A DNA stretch of 64,000 nt from Diploptera punctata (GCA_030220185.1 JASPKZ010008348.1:1526001-1590000); one strand, 5' to 3'. Numbered from the stretch's first letter, positions 9,310 through 19,068 are shown. A program made the numbers and translations. Notes: a model not told the origin generated them from the letters alone.

Positions 9310-9760
9310 ATTACGAGTTAGAGGACCCAAACAAACCGTCCAAAGTGTCTGGAATGTCTTGCCAGACGGTTCTATCTGTGTCTCCCTCCCCTTTGGGAAA
9401 AACCCATGGCCGGAGGATATTAGGCTTCGAAATATATCGAAGCTATTTCTGGGAGTTTCCTCGCCCCTATAAAAATGGACCGGAGGCGAGACCCCAGTCA
9501 GCCTCGCTGTGGACAGTGATAAGTTAAGTGAATGAGAAATTGTGGCAAAATTATTCAGCAGTGACTGTGAAAACAAAATAAATAAATAAATAAATAAAAA
9601 TTAAAAGAAGATTAATTGTGAGTTGTAAGTGTGATCAAAAATTTACTGATAATTGTGTTTATGTGGAATTTTAAACAAATTCAGTGTGCTAATTTACGCC
9701 AAAATAACGTAGAAGGAAAATCGTGGCTATCCTGTCACAACACTGTAATAATAAGATTAT
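9310..9760 (+). mobile_element. Solo LTR-like sequence related to the Gypsy LTR at 36853
   Basis: Collinear with the minus-strand LTR at 36853-37266. Shared blocks are CGAGTTAGAG, AGTGTCTGGAATGT versus AGTGTCTGAAGTGT, a CAGGCGGTTCTA-like block, CCTCCC, and a TATA region (CCCCTATAAAAATGG here) followed by CAGTCAGCCTCGCTGT versus CAGTCAGTCTGC. The right part ends near CTGTCACAACAC. No internal retrotransposon sequence is attached, so this is probably a solo LTR left by recombination. The boundaries are approximate and the left end could lie further upstream. Confidence 0.6.
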
Positions 9761-9983
9761 GTAGAGGAAGAGGAAAATCACAAGAGCAATAAACGAATGG
9801 AGTTTGGAGGGGGGGGGGGGGGCAAGTATAAAAAAGGAAGAAGTGGAAGAAGATAAGGTCAACATAGAAATTTTATAAAGGATTAAAATTAATTTGGAGG
9901 AGAGGAAAATAAGGGCATTATGGAAATATCCCCAAATAAAAACTGAGCATTATCAATAAAGTAGGAAGTTATCAGTTTTTATT
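9761..9983. other. Purine-rich DNA with a G homopolymer
   Basis: GA-rich sequence with a run of about 14 G bases near 9809-9822. No gene was recognised. Confidence 0.6.
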
Positions 9984-10165
9984 GCCCAACGTTGTAGTCT
10001 AGGGGTAACGTCGTTGCTTTGTACCCAGTTGGGTCCTGAGTCGATTCCCGGTTAGAAAAACGTTCCATGAGTGCGGTTTTTTCGGGATTTATTTTTTCCC
10101 TTATTGTATGACAAATCCCAGAAACGTTAAGGCCCCTATCATAATTATCATCCATATCATATTTT
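9984..10165 (+). mobile_element. tRNA-headed SINE-5
   Basis: A-box-like GTAGTCTAGGGGTAACGTCG and B-box-like GAGTCGATTCCCGGTTA form the tRNA-like head. The downstream body (TTTTTTCGGGATTTATT, TATGACAAATCCCAGAAACG, TTAAGGCCCCTATCAT) resembles the SINE-1 body (AAGACAAATGTCAGGAAAAC, TTTAAGGCCCAAACGG). It therefore appears to be a different tRNA head joined to a related body. Boundaries are approximate. Confidence 0.65.
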
Positions 10166-10380
10166 CCTTGTTTATTAAGAATGAATGAGTTTCTTAAATG
10201 TAGGTGTTTCTTGGAGATGATCCTAGGATTAAGCTGATCACTCATCTAAGTAGGCATTCTATGTCCATATGTGTAAGATTCAAGATAAGACCTATTCCCG
10301 TAAGGCTCGTGTGTATTGGGTTATTTAAAGTTTCTAAAAAAGGCAGAGGTTTAAATAAGGCAAAGCTAGAGAAAAATATT

Positions 10381-10387
10381 ATTATGC

Positions 10388-10431
<44 letters not shown>
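10381..10431. repeat. ATT microsatellite
   Basis: A run of ATT trinucleotides immediately upstream of the truncated Penelope-like element. Confidence 0.9.
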
Positions 10432-10942
10432 GAATTCCTTTTTAAATTTTATTAATAACATTCACAGAAGTATTAATTTCACAATGGAATTAGAAACAAA
10501 TAATAGTATAAATTTCTTGGATTTATCAATAAAACACATTGATAATAAGTTTGAGTTTGGTATCTTTCACAAACCATCTCATACTGATACCACTATCCAT
10601 AGTTCTTCTCTTCACCCTATACTCATACGATGGCAGCCTTTAATAGTTACACTTCATAGACTTTTAAATATCCCTCTTTCACCCTTGGAATATAATAATG
10701 AATTGAATATTATTAAACAATTGGCTGTTAATAATGGATACGGCCCTGAAATTATAGAATGTTTAATTAAGAAGATTAATTACAAAAAAGCAATTAACAA
10801 AGTTTTTCCTGTACCCAAAGAAAACAATAAGAAATATGTCGTAATGTCATACATAGGCCCACTTTCAAATAAAATATCTAAACACTTCAAAAAGTTGAAC
10901 ATTAATGTGGCATTTAAACTAATAAAACTCTACAAAATATAA
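10430..10942 (+). pseudogene. Penelope-like RT thumb/linker fragment
   Basis: The reading frame gives FLNFINNIHRSINFTMELE, NNSINFLDLSIKHIDNKFEF, FHKPSHTDTTIHSSSLHP, HRLLNIPLSPLEYNNELNII and NNGYGPEIIECLIKKINYK. This is the pattern of the RT C-terminal part in Penelope-like elements, where an INFLDL segment is followed by a KPTxTDxxIH segment. It ends with a stop after KLIKLYKI. The downstream endonuclease is in another frame, and the shift lies about 10915-10925. The RT catalytic core is missing, so it is not active. Confidence 0.8.
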
Positions 10943-10980
10943 TAAAAACAATAAAAACCAAAACAAAAAAAGAAAAATTA

Positions 10981-11295
10981 TCAGGTGTATATAAATTGAA
11001 GTGTGGCACATGTGACAATGTCTATATAGGACAAACTGGTAGACCTTTTATATCTCGGATAAAGGAACACATGAGAGCATATAACAGAAATTTAGAAAAT
11101 TCAAACTATGCCAACCACCTATTCCAATTTAATCATTGTTTCGATCCAAATTTTGAAATTTTACATATTTGTGATAAGGGTAAGAAGTTAGATCTTTTGG
11201 AGGCTGTAGAAATTAATAAGTTTAAAAGTAGTAAAAAACTGTTAAATTCTCAACTTGATTTGAATGAATCCCCTTTGTTAAATTTAAAAATTTAA
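10981..11295 (+). pseudogene. GIY-YIG endonuclease domain of Penelope-like element
   Basis: Starting from an in-frame segment before the nominal start, the peptide reads GVYKLKCGTCDNVYIGQTGR, the GIY-YIG signature in its PLE form with a CxxC pair. It is followed by SRIKEHMRAY (conserved R and EH), NHLFQFNHCFD and LLEAVEINKF, where the E is the expected catalytic glutamate. The domain is nearly complete at about 100 residues and ends SPLLNLKI. The upstream RT is truncated, so the domain is stranded. It shows no internal stops and looks younger than most elements here. Confidence 0.85.
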
Positions 11296-11334
11296 ATAAA
11301 TATTGTTGTATTGTTGCTTAGATCAGTTGGAACA

Positions 11335-11402
11335 CAATTCATAATTTGTTAACATGTCTGAAGAAGGTACAGTGTACCGAAACAGCTGTCACTGAATTAT
11401 AT
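11335..11402 (+). ncRNA. Hammerhead-ribozyme-like motif in the PLE 3' region
   Basis: The segment contains the core box CTGAAGA (11358-11364), a stem-II candidate GGTAC/GTACC around AGT, then GAAA (11379-11382), a palindromic ACAGCTGT (stem III) and TC. Flanking ATAATT (from about 11340) and AATTAT (11395-11400) can pair as an outer stem I. PLEs are known to carry hammerhead motifs with very short stem III near their termini. One extra A separates CTGAAGA from stem II, a departure from the strict consensus, so activity is uncertain. Confidence 0.5.
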
Positions 11403-11495
11403 AATAAATATGAAAATCAAATAAAACTACGTTTTATTTTTATTTAATTAATAAATATGGATTTTCATCAAGTAAACACCAACTCAATTGATTAT

Positions 11496-11530
11496 TATTA
11501 TCATTATTATTATTATTATTATTATTATGT
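11496..11530. repeat. ATT microsatellite
   Basis: Trinucleotide run separating the PLE from LINE-B. Confidence 0.85.
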
Positions 11531-12286
11531 TTAATGCAATAAAAACATTGTAAAATTACAGTATCTAAAATCAAAAAAGGAAAACGTGTATCAGAAGAAA
11601 CTAAAATAACAAAAGGCTTTCGTCAAGGTTGTGCCATATAACTCATATTATTTAAGACGTTTATACATTAAGCACTGTCAAAACGGAGACAATTTTTTTT
11701 TAGAAATGGAAGTACCAATTCGAGATGGATCAACGGATACAGTATATACACTGCTATTTGCGGATGACCAGATAATAATTGCGCAAGAATATGAAGATAA
11801 GGAGTTTATGTTCAGAAAATTATTGGATGAATACTATAATTGGGGTTTGAAAATTAATTTAGAGAGAAAAAAAAACATGTTATGTGGGATGTGGGGCAGA
11901 AACTCAAAATTTAATGTTAGAAGATCAGAAGGAGTATGTTAGAGGATGTGAAGAATTTGAATATCTGGGGGTGAAAGTAGATAAGAGCACAGGCAGGAAA
12001 GAGACAGTAGGAACACACTAAATAGAGGTAGAGCAATAAAAAACATGATAAATGAAGTCTTATTGAACAGACATAAAACCAGGAGACATAAGTTACAAAT
12101 ATATAATTCAATAGTGAGAAGTACTGTCACATATGGAGTTAAAGCTTAGAAATTGAACAAAATCTTAGAACAGAAACTTATCTGGATTGAAGTGGATTTC
12201 TTGAGGAGAGCAGGAAGATGTTAAAAATTGAAAAAAAAGACATTGGATAAAAAATGAATATGGATAATCAAATATTCAGTACTATA

Positions 12287-13053
12287 CAGGGTGTTCCAAA
12301 ATGACGGACGTGGTTTCAAAGTTATTTAATTTCCCTTACATGTTATATATATAATTTCCCTTACATGATATATATATAAAATAACAAAAGTTACATGGGA
12401 TTAAAGAGAAACTCATCGAGTTTTCGTAACATACTTTATAAGTTTTCGATGTGAGTACCTTTCGCCACAAGGCTTACATCTAACCAACAGTCGAATTCAG
12501 AATATTTGGAGTAATGGATCAACAGCAGCAACAATCCTTCTTCTCTAGTCTGGAAGGTCAACCGGAAGTGGTGGTACGTACACATGGACCTTTACACACC
12601 CCCACAGGAAGAAATCACAAGGTGTGAGATCGGGAGACCGTGGAGGGTATGGGAATGAATCATGTCCTCCGGACCGACGCGTCAGTTGGTGTTGGTGGAC
12701 GTCCTGGACTTTTCCTTTTACAGATACATCTAGTTGTTTCTAACTGTTTTTACCATCGACGGATAATTTTATCTGTCGGAGATTAAATTCCAAATTGCCG
12801 TCGGAAAGCTCGCTGCACTGCAACAATGGAACTAGACCTCGCAAGTTGCAACACGCAGAATGATTTCTGTTCAGGAATCGCCGTTTTCACAAATTTAACA
12901 CTGACATAATAATGACAAGAAACAAATTACTGCATACAGGATATGAAACTTTCGCAGCTTTTCTTTCAATATAGCAAATAATCACGCATCCAATTTTGTT
13001 TGTAAAGCTATACCAAATACTTAAAACCCCGTCCATTATTTTAGAACATGGTG
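12287..13053 (-). mobile_element. Decayed mariner-like DNA transposon with TIRs
   Basis: Terminal inverted repeats are visible: CAGGGTGTTCCAAAATGACG at the left end, and at the right end the complement reads CACCATGTTCTAAAATAATG. They continue as GGACGTGGTTTCAAAG and GGACGGGGTTTTAAG. TA dinucleotides flank both ends (12285-12286, 13054-13055), as expected for Tc1/mariner target duplication. On the minus strand about 12670-12580 reads FPYPPRSPDLTPCDFFLWG, the block around the last catalytic residue in this transposase group. The rest is deleted or decayed. The element lies inside LINE-B. Confidence 0.8.
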
Positions 13054-13118
13054 TAAGATAGAGGGCCTAAACAGTAAAAGTGGCATGGACACGTATGACG
13101 AATGCAAGAAAAAAGGTT

Positions 13119-13396
13119 ACCCATAAGTACCGGTAAGTCTCTTAGACTGCGATGAGCAGGACATTTGGCACGAATGGGGAATGAAATATGTGCATGGAAA
13201 CTTCTTGTAGGAAAACCAGAGGGAAAACTCGCGTTTTCTAGACCAAGAATGAGGTCGGTGAATAACATTAACCATGATTTCAGGGAAGTACATTATACAG
13301 GGAATGATTGGAAAACATTAGCTCAGGATACGAATGTATGTAGGGCTTATGTCACCGCTGCCATGAACCTACGGGTTCGATAGTCCCAATGAGTTA
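13119..13396 (+). mobile_element. LINE-A 3'-end fragment inserted in LINE-B
   Basis: Encodes the terminal block of LINE-A: ARMGNEICAWKLLVGKPEGK, RPRMRSVNNINHDFREVHYT, GNDWKTLAQDTNV and MNLRVR, ending with GATAGTCCCAATGAGTTAGT. Strong 5' truncation is usual for target-primed reverse transcription. LINE-B sequence continues on both sides. Confidence 0.8.
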
Positions 13397-13589
13397 GTTA
13401 TACAACTTTGGAATGGTATCTACTTGGAAGAAGAAAGGAATGAAGACCTCGAAACTCGTGGATGCAAGAAATAAGAACTATAATGAGAACAAGAGGACTG
13501 AAGAATATGAAGTTGATGGATATGGGATGAGCGGAGAAGGAAAATAAAACTACGAACTGAAAGATGTTCAAACATTGAAAATTTGTATA

Positions 13590-13613
13590 TAAATAATAAT
13601 TATTATTATTTTC

Positions 13614-13674
<61 letters not shown>
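13590..13674. repeat. ATT microsatellite
   Basis: A long run of ATT units between LINE-B and LINE-D. Confidence 0.9.
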
Positions 13675-13906
13675 TTGACGCAAGTGCAATTTGGACATCA
13701 CGACAAAGAGACGGAGTCAGAATCAAAGCAACGAAAATTAAATTTCTCAGAAGGACAGCAGGATACACTTACTTACATCAAAAAAGAAGAATGAAGAATT
13801 TTTAGAACAATTAGAATCAGTAGAAGAAAAAATCAACAGATATAAATGAAACTAGCTAGACCATGTGAAAATAATAGATCATTCAAGAATCCCAGAAATT
13901 ATGTAA

Positions 13907-15447
13907 TGCATTGCACAAAACAATTAGAGGAACACTTGTAATAAATTGAATAAGTAATTGTTTTTTAAAGCTGTGATGCTGAAAGTTGGAAAATATGTAA
14001 ATTTAATGATTAATTTTATCATTGGATACAAATTTTAAAGATACATAGCCTAAATACAGAGAAATTACCTCAAATAACAAATATAAAGATTTTTTTTTAT
14101 TTTGGAAGGCACTGGCCACTTCTAATTGGTAAGCTTCCTGATGTTGCTATAGTGACGAGTGTTGATTATTGCCTTGTTTATTGAAGTCTCTGACAAAATG
14201 AGGCATTTAAATGAGTTTGAAGTGTATCATGCTCTACATCTTTTACGACGAGGTCAATCTCTGCGACAAGTGACTAGAGAGCTTGGGGTTTCTCCTTCCG
14301 TTGTGTCCAGATTACGCAACAGCACAGAGAGACAGGTCAGTATTGTAGAAGACGTGGCAAGGGCCGTAAATTTAAAACAAGCCCCCAGGATGACAGATAC
14401 GTTGTTCTTTCTGCTCATCGACAGCGTACAAAAACTGCAAAAGACCTGCAGAATGACCTTCATATGGCTTCCGGAATCCGGGTTTCAGACCAAACCATCA
14501 GGAACAGATTAAGGAGAGAGAATATTCGTCCAAAAAGGCCCGATAAAAAACCACGCTTAACAAATGGGCATAAGGCAGCAAGACGTACGTATACTGAAAA
14601 CCATGGTGATTGGAACCTTAACCAGTGGGAGTCTGTGCTCTTCTCGGACGAATCCAGGTATCGTCATACACGTTGTGATGGTCGATTGAGGGTGTGGGGA
14701 CGGCCAGGAAAACGATTTTCTGCAGAGGCTGTACAGGAAATTGATAGATTCGGAGGAGGTTCCATAATAGTGTGGGCCGGAGTTATGTACAACAATCGTA
14801 CGGACCTTGTACTTGTTCCCCAGCGACTGAATGCTGCCCGGTATATCGAGCACGTTCTGGAAGAGCATATAGTACCTGGTGTCATTGGAGTAGGCCCTGG
14901 ATTTCTGTTTATGCAGGATAATGCCAGGGTACATTCTGCGGCTGTCACCAGGGATTTCCTGAGGAGGAATGAAATTGAGGTAATGGAGTGGCCAGCTGTC
15001 AGCCCAGAACTCAACCATATTGAACACTTGTGGGATCTTCTAGACAGGAAAGTCAGGAACCGACATCAAGCTCCACAAACTCTGCAGCGACTTGGAGATG
15101 CTCTGAAGGAGGAATGGGAGAATATCCCGCAAGAGGAAATCCAGAATCTTATTGGGGGCATGCCACGAAGGTGCCAAACTGTCATCGAATGTCGTGGAGG
15201 CCATACACGATACTAACTCTATATAACGAGTGTTTAACTTTGAAAAATAAGCACAAGATTCAATTGCGTACATAGCGGAATAATTTTAAAAGTTAATTGT
15301 CAGCGTTATTCATTTGTTTTTACTGACATGAGCAATAAATAAATAACCACAAATAATGTACTTTATTAATTTCATGTTTGTACCTTTATCCAATGAAAAA
15401 AAAATTGCATATCTCATTGTGTTCCTCTAATTGTTTTGAGCAGTGTA
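13907..15447 (+). mobile_element. Near-complete Tc1-like DNA transposon
   Basis: About 1.54 kb. Inverted ends share CAAAACAATTAGAGGAACAC at 13916-13935 and, as the complement, at 15419-15438. Outer bases are also similar (CATTGCA versus CACTGCT after alignment). A TA follows the right end at 15446-15447, and the left flank has TG at the matching place, probably a mutated TA. A single transposase gene fills the centre. This is one of the better-preserved autonomous-type elements in the window, but its gene carries a frameshift. Confidence 0.92.
14195..15216 (+). pseudogene. Tc1 transposase (DD34E), single frameshift
   Basis: Catalyses cut-and-paste transposition at TA sites. The first part (from ATG at 14195) has a paired-like helix-turn-helix: HLNEFEVYHALHLLRRGQSL, RQVTRELGVSPSVVSRL. 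The frame must shift at about 14315-14335, after which DDRYVV...LQNDLHMASG and the second HTH (IRVSDQTIRNRL) follow. The catalytic core is complete: SDESRY (first D), FMQDNARVH (second D) and LNHIEHLWD (E), with 34 residues between the second D and the E. A GGGSIIVWAG block lies between. The gene ends at 15216, with length and order typical of about 340-residue Tc1 transposases. H replaces the usual P in SPDLNPIEHLWD. Apart from the frameshift the frame is open. Confidence 0.92.
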
Positions 15448-15530
15448 CAAACGCAAATGACATAGACGACCTCTTAAATGACTGCTAGATGGGGCCTGAA
15501 CAGTACTACAGAGACCTATTTCATTACGGA

Positions 15531-15592
15531 TTATTATTATTATTATTATTGTTCTTCTTCTTCTTATTATTATTATTATTATTATTATCACT
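15531..15592. repeat. ATT/TTC microsatellite
   Basis: Trinucleotide runs after the LINE-D remnant. Confidence 0.85.
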
Positions 15593-16309
15593 TTATTTCA
15601 TTATTTTCGTATCTGATTAAGACATTTAAAATATAATGTTTGACTGTAGTGAAACAATTTGTTTGCAACTGAAGTGCTGGGTGAATGCGCATTATAGAAT
15701 TCGTAAAATTTGTGATGCGTATCATAACTACTGGATCCATTTGTTTGCTTGCTGCGTGCAACAGTGCGTGCCTAGCACATGACACTCAGGGCTCCAGTAA
15801 TCACCCAAATAAAATCGATGTTTGTTACGCCAGTAGCTGGCGAAACATCAGTACCAGGGTAATTAGCTAACATTAAATTCTTTAATTTTGTCTCAACCAA
15901 GCCAGTGCCTATGCAAAAATAAGTAATAACAATACCAAGTAAAAACAGAACATACAAAACCTGTATAAGACCAATTTAAACTTAATGCTACGGAAACATT
16001 ATTAGAAACAAAAACAACTGAACGTCCAATGACAACAACAGAAGTGTAGAATTACGTTTCATTTTATTGTTTGAGAATGCTGATGTATATATACAGAGTG
16101 AGCCACCTTAAAATGTTTCTTTATTAAAAGTAATAAATGGCTGAGGCGATCAATCTATCTTACTCCCGCTCCCTCTCGTAAGCAGAGCGGCTGAAAGATA
16201 ATGCGACTACAAGAGACTCTTGTACCGGTAAGAAGAGAGAGAGAATGAGAAGTCCCGCAGTGAATACGTCATACAGTGTTCGTGCCAGATAAGAAATATT
16301 TATTTGCAT
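15593..16309. other. No recognised gene
   Basis: Unique-looking AT-rich DNA. The part from about 16095 (CAGAGTGAGCCACCTTAAAA) resembles the start of a DNA transposon, but no partner repeat was found. Confidence 0.45.
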
Positions 16310-16980
16310 TTATTTTACCTGATGGAGTTAAGACCGCAAAGTTTGCTCTTCCACTTTACTAGTTTTAAATTATACATAATAATTACAAATTATCTACATG
16401 TTGATTAGTAATACATAATAGACATAGGCTAAACAATATAAAGTTGACAAAGAAAAATGATGATGGTAATTAATGCTATTAAAACACCCTATACTTTAAG
16501 TATTTGGTTTGGTAAAGAAAGTGTAAAATATTAAATAATAATATAAGTAAACATGGAACATGTTTATATATTGTATTGTCTAAGGAACTATTTAGTGATA
16601 CTTCGTTTAACTGTTTTTAAGTCTGTTAGTTCTTGCTATACGATGGGAGGGAATTTCAGTTCCGGGTGGCTGAAACAAGGACGGATGCGGAATAGTGAGA
16701 TATTCGAAGTAGAGGAACAGCTAGAGTTAAATTTTCTCTCGATCATGAGTTTAAATTGTGGTGTGAGGATAGTGAATGGAAGCGAGTAGAAAAACAAAGG
16801 AGTGATGAGTTGGACAGTGTTGTATAAGAAGCAGAGGCAATGTATCTTTTGCCTGTCTTCCAATCGGAGCCAAGACAACATTGCTAATACTGGACTTGTG
16901 GTCTGATTCACGGAGAGTTGTTTACTGCATGTACGAAGCCGTACGTTTCTCAATAGCCAAAGGAATTCCTTCTCTCAGAA
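16310..16980 (-). mobile_element. LINE-J, copy 3 (decayed)
   Basis: Minus-strand C-terminal fragment of the CR1/Jockey-like LINE. The 3' end is at GATGGAGTTAAGACCGCAAA, followed inward by CTCTTCCACTTTACTAG. Peptide blocks at 16636-16953 include MLSWLRLEDRQKIHCLCFLY. It is more diverged than the copies at 3372 and 5334. Confidence 0.75.
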
Positions 16981-16984
16981 ATAA

Positions 16985-18225
16985 AATGTATTATTATTTA
17001 TGACTATTTAACTCATGCCCCAAATGGGAGTCAATGACCAATCACGTTTCAATGATTTCTGTTTTACAACCAATCAAAGTCGTGTTTCACGAAATATTTA
17101 TCAGTGTTATAATTACCATATTAAAGAAAGCTCCTCCTTTTTAATATTCTGAACAGATCTGACCATTATTTTGCAGTGACTGAGCCTGTGAGAAATACGG
17201 CTACCAGATTGTATATATAGTGCAAGAATGTCAACACATGCCGCATGCGGGAGTTAATATAAAAACATTTGTAGCAATTGATTATACCACCAAAAAACAG
17301 AAACCACTGTTTGCACTTTCTTAAATGTATTGTTTCCCAGGTTACAATCCCGAAAAATATAATTGTCATATTTACATCATACGACATCAGAAATGAATTA
17401 ATATACAGTTTGATGTATTTCATGTTTTCTCCACTAGAGAGCATTCTTACAATATTGCGTTCCTTTGGCAATAAATAGTATAATCTGGTTGCAGTGATAA
17501 ACAAAAGAAGCACGTGAAGCGTACCTATCGCTTCTCATTTGTTTTCAAACATCGCCGTTTACATTAAATATATAAATATATTAAAATAACTATAGTTAAA
17601 TAATGATTTGTGAGTAAACAGCTTAATATTACTCGTTAAATAGTGCTAACAAATGCCACTCTTGATTTCCAAATTCTCTACATAAATTCACTCCTCACTT
17701 CGTGAGTCGTGAATTTATCGATAATTTGGAAATCACTCGTGGCCTTACTTATGATAATGATCGTCTTCTTCAAGGATTAGATCTGTTTCCCTGTTTACGC
17801 CATCTCTTTAATGATCTGCCTATATTTCTTGTACCCTTCGGATTATTACATAAAACAGTTCCTTGCTATTCTTGTCTTTAGCATTCGTGCAACTTGGTCT
17901 CTCCAATTTTTTTTATTTTTTCCTATTAATATTATGATTATTGCTAAGTCCAATTACTTTCTGATGCCAGCACTTCTTGTATGTCAATATTTCTAAAATA
18001 CATTACGAAACTCCGTTGAGGTCGCTGTGTTAAAGTTTTAAGAATTGTAGAACTTTAACTTCTTTTATTATCTAATAATGTATTTCCAATCACAAAGCCG
18101 AGAAATGTAATTACTGAAACTTCAATTTCTCTTTTGTAATAATAACATAATAATAATAATAATAATAATAATAATATAATTATTATGAATTAATAAAATA
18201 TTTAAGGACAATTCCATATGAAATC
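16985..18225. other. AT-rich DNA, no recognised feature
   Basis: Reading frames here are short, hydrophobic and overlapping on both strands, as expected of random AT-rich sequence. An ATA/AAT microsatellite lies at about 18148-18176. Confidence 0.5.
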
Positions 18226-18229
18226 AGCA

Positions 18230-18575
18230 AACATAAATAAATCTTTTAAAAAACTAAAACAACACGCTTTATTAGAAAACCGACCTAGAAAAATGAAAAA
18301 TAATTTTAATTTCCAACACGCTTGGGATAAATAATTTTACCATCAAAAGCATGGGGTGCTCTTTATCAATTAATATATTTGATAATAAACAGATATTGGT
18401 AAAAGTAAAGTCTCTAAGTAGAAAATGTAAAAATCATAAAAAGCACCCCACGCTTTTGATGGTAAAATTATTTATCCCAAGCGTGTCGGATATTAAAATT
18501 ATTTTTCATTTTTTTAGTTCGGTTTTTCTAATAAAGCGTGTTGTTTTAGTTTTTCCAAAACTATTATTTATGTTT
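18230..18575. repeat. Long inverted repeat (foldback/MITE-like)
   Basis: Arms of about 130 bases at 18230-18360 and 18441-18575 are near-perfect complements, with a loop of about 80 bases. The left arm contains ACACGCTTTATTAGAAAA, ACACGCTTGGGATAAATAAT and CCATCAAAAGC. The right arm has AGCACCCCACGCTTTTGATG and ATTATTTATCCCAAGCGTGT. No coding capacity. Confidence 0.85.
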
Positions 18576-18710
18576 AATTTTTAATATTATACAGCAATAA
18601 GATCAAATGGTAAATATCTTTATATTCGATCCTATTGTAGTATGAGCTACAAGTAATACTCTTCTAAAAAATTTAATACACAAGTGATCTTCTTGTTGAT
18701 ATAATATTAA

Positions 18711-18911
18711 AATATATATGTAGTCACTATGCCCAGTTTCATCAACAACCAATTAATGTTTTAAAATGGTCAACAATTTTCTACAATCCAGTTCGGTCAT
18801 TCTCCAGACCAGATATCTGGTCTTGAGAAATGACAGCTTGGCTGTAGAACCTTGTTGACGCATTTTAAAACATTAATTGGTGAACTGGGGTCATATTGAC
18901 TACATATATAT
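18711..18911. repeat. MITE-like palindrome with CCCAGTT ends
   Basis: Nearly continuous inverted repeat. The left arm runs ATATATGTAGTCA, CCCAGTTTCATCAACAACCA, ATTAATGTTTTAAAATG, GTCATT and AGACCAGATATC. The right arm mirrors it (GATATCTGGTCT centre, GAAATGAC, CATTTTAAAACATTAATTGG, GAACTGGGG, TGACTACATATA). The direct repeat CTTCTAAAAAA occurs at 18661 and 18912 and may be a target duplication. Confidence 0.75.
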
Positions 18912-18925
18912 CTTCTAAAAAAACC

Positions 18926-19014
18926 TCCCAGCCGGATTTGAACCAGCGACCTATGGATTACCGAAAGTACATACCACTAGAATTCACTGCTCTACCAACT
19001 GAGCTGTTACAACG
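18926..19014 (-). tRNA. Decayed tRNA-Tyr-like sequence
   Basis: On the minus strand, CAGCTCAGTTGGTAGAGCAG (D arm and A box) is followed by an insert, then AATCCATAGGTCGCTGG and TTCAAATCCGGCTGGGAGG (T arm and B box). Eukaryotic tRNA-Tyr has the closely similar ATCCTTAGGTCGCTGGTTCA block and normally contains an intron after the anticodon, which would explain the extra bases. A T run right after the 3' end resembles a pol III terminator. The acceptor strands do not pair, so it is probably a pseudogene or SINE head. Confidence 0.5.
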
Positions 19015-19068
19015 ATTGACTAAAAAGTCGACAAGTCCGCAACTTATTATACCAGTTTTCATTTTTTT

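Larger units (their letters stand above)
10430..11490 (+). mobile_element. 5'-truncated Penelope-like element (PLE)
   Basis: A retroelement fragment with the Penelope gene order: the C-terminal (thumb) part of the RT, then a GIY-YIG endonuclease, then a non-coding 3' region with a hammerhead-like motif. The 5' end is cut at the ATT microsatellite. The palm motifs of the RT are absent. The 3' region runs through GAAACAGCTGTCACTG and further AT-rich sequence to about 11490, where ATT repeats begin again. PLEs insert by an RT/endonuclease mechanism and often carry direct or inverted pseudo-LTRs. A frameshift near 10920 separates the two coding parts. Confidence 0.85.
11560..13560 (+). mobile_element. 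LINE-B fragment with two nested insertions
   Basis: RT-bearing non-LTR element remnant. The frame at 11631-11942 has YTLLFADDQIIIAQEYEDKE, with the RT motif FADD, and NWGLKINLERKKNMLCG. Downstream, EFEYLGVKVD follows near 11956 and decayed sequence up to 12285. A DNA transposon (12287-13053) then interrupts it. It resumes with WHGHV...RMQEKRLP at 13075-13118, is interrupted again by a LINE-A tail (13119-13396), and ends with GMVSTWKKKGMKTSKLVDA and RNKNYNENKRTEE at about 13415-13510. The same C-terminal order is present uninterrupted in the copy at 39380. Confidence 0.75.
13675..15535 (+). mobile_element. LINE-D C-terminal remnant split by Tc1
   Basis: Before the Tc1 element, 13680-13906 reads in shifting frames IKFLRRTAGYTYLHQKRR, LESVEEKINRYK and DHVKIIDHSRIPEIM. 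After it, 15448-15535 continues KRKWHRRPLK-like and LLDGA, the usual C-terminal GRPLKRLLD block of this LINE group. The two halves are collinear, so Tc1 jumped into an already present LINE copy. A second copy of this group is on the minus strand at 59930-60665. Confidence 0.65.

Noticed and set aside
14557..15027. 156-codon minus-strand frame
   Set aside because: Antisense shadow of the Tc1 transposase.
17166..17513. 115-codon minus-strand frame with hydrophobic segments, possible membrane protein
   Set aside because: AT-rich DNA gives spurious hydrophobic frames. An overlapping frame exists on the other strand and no family motif is present.
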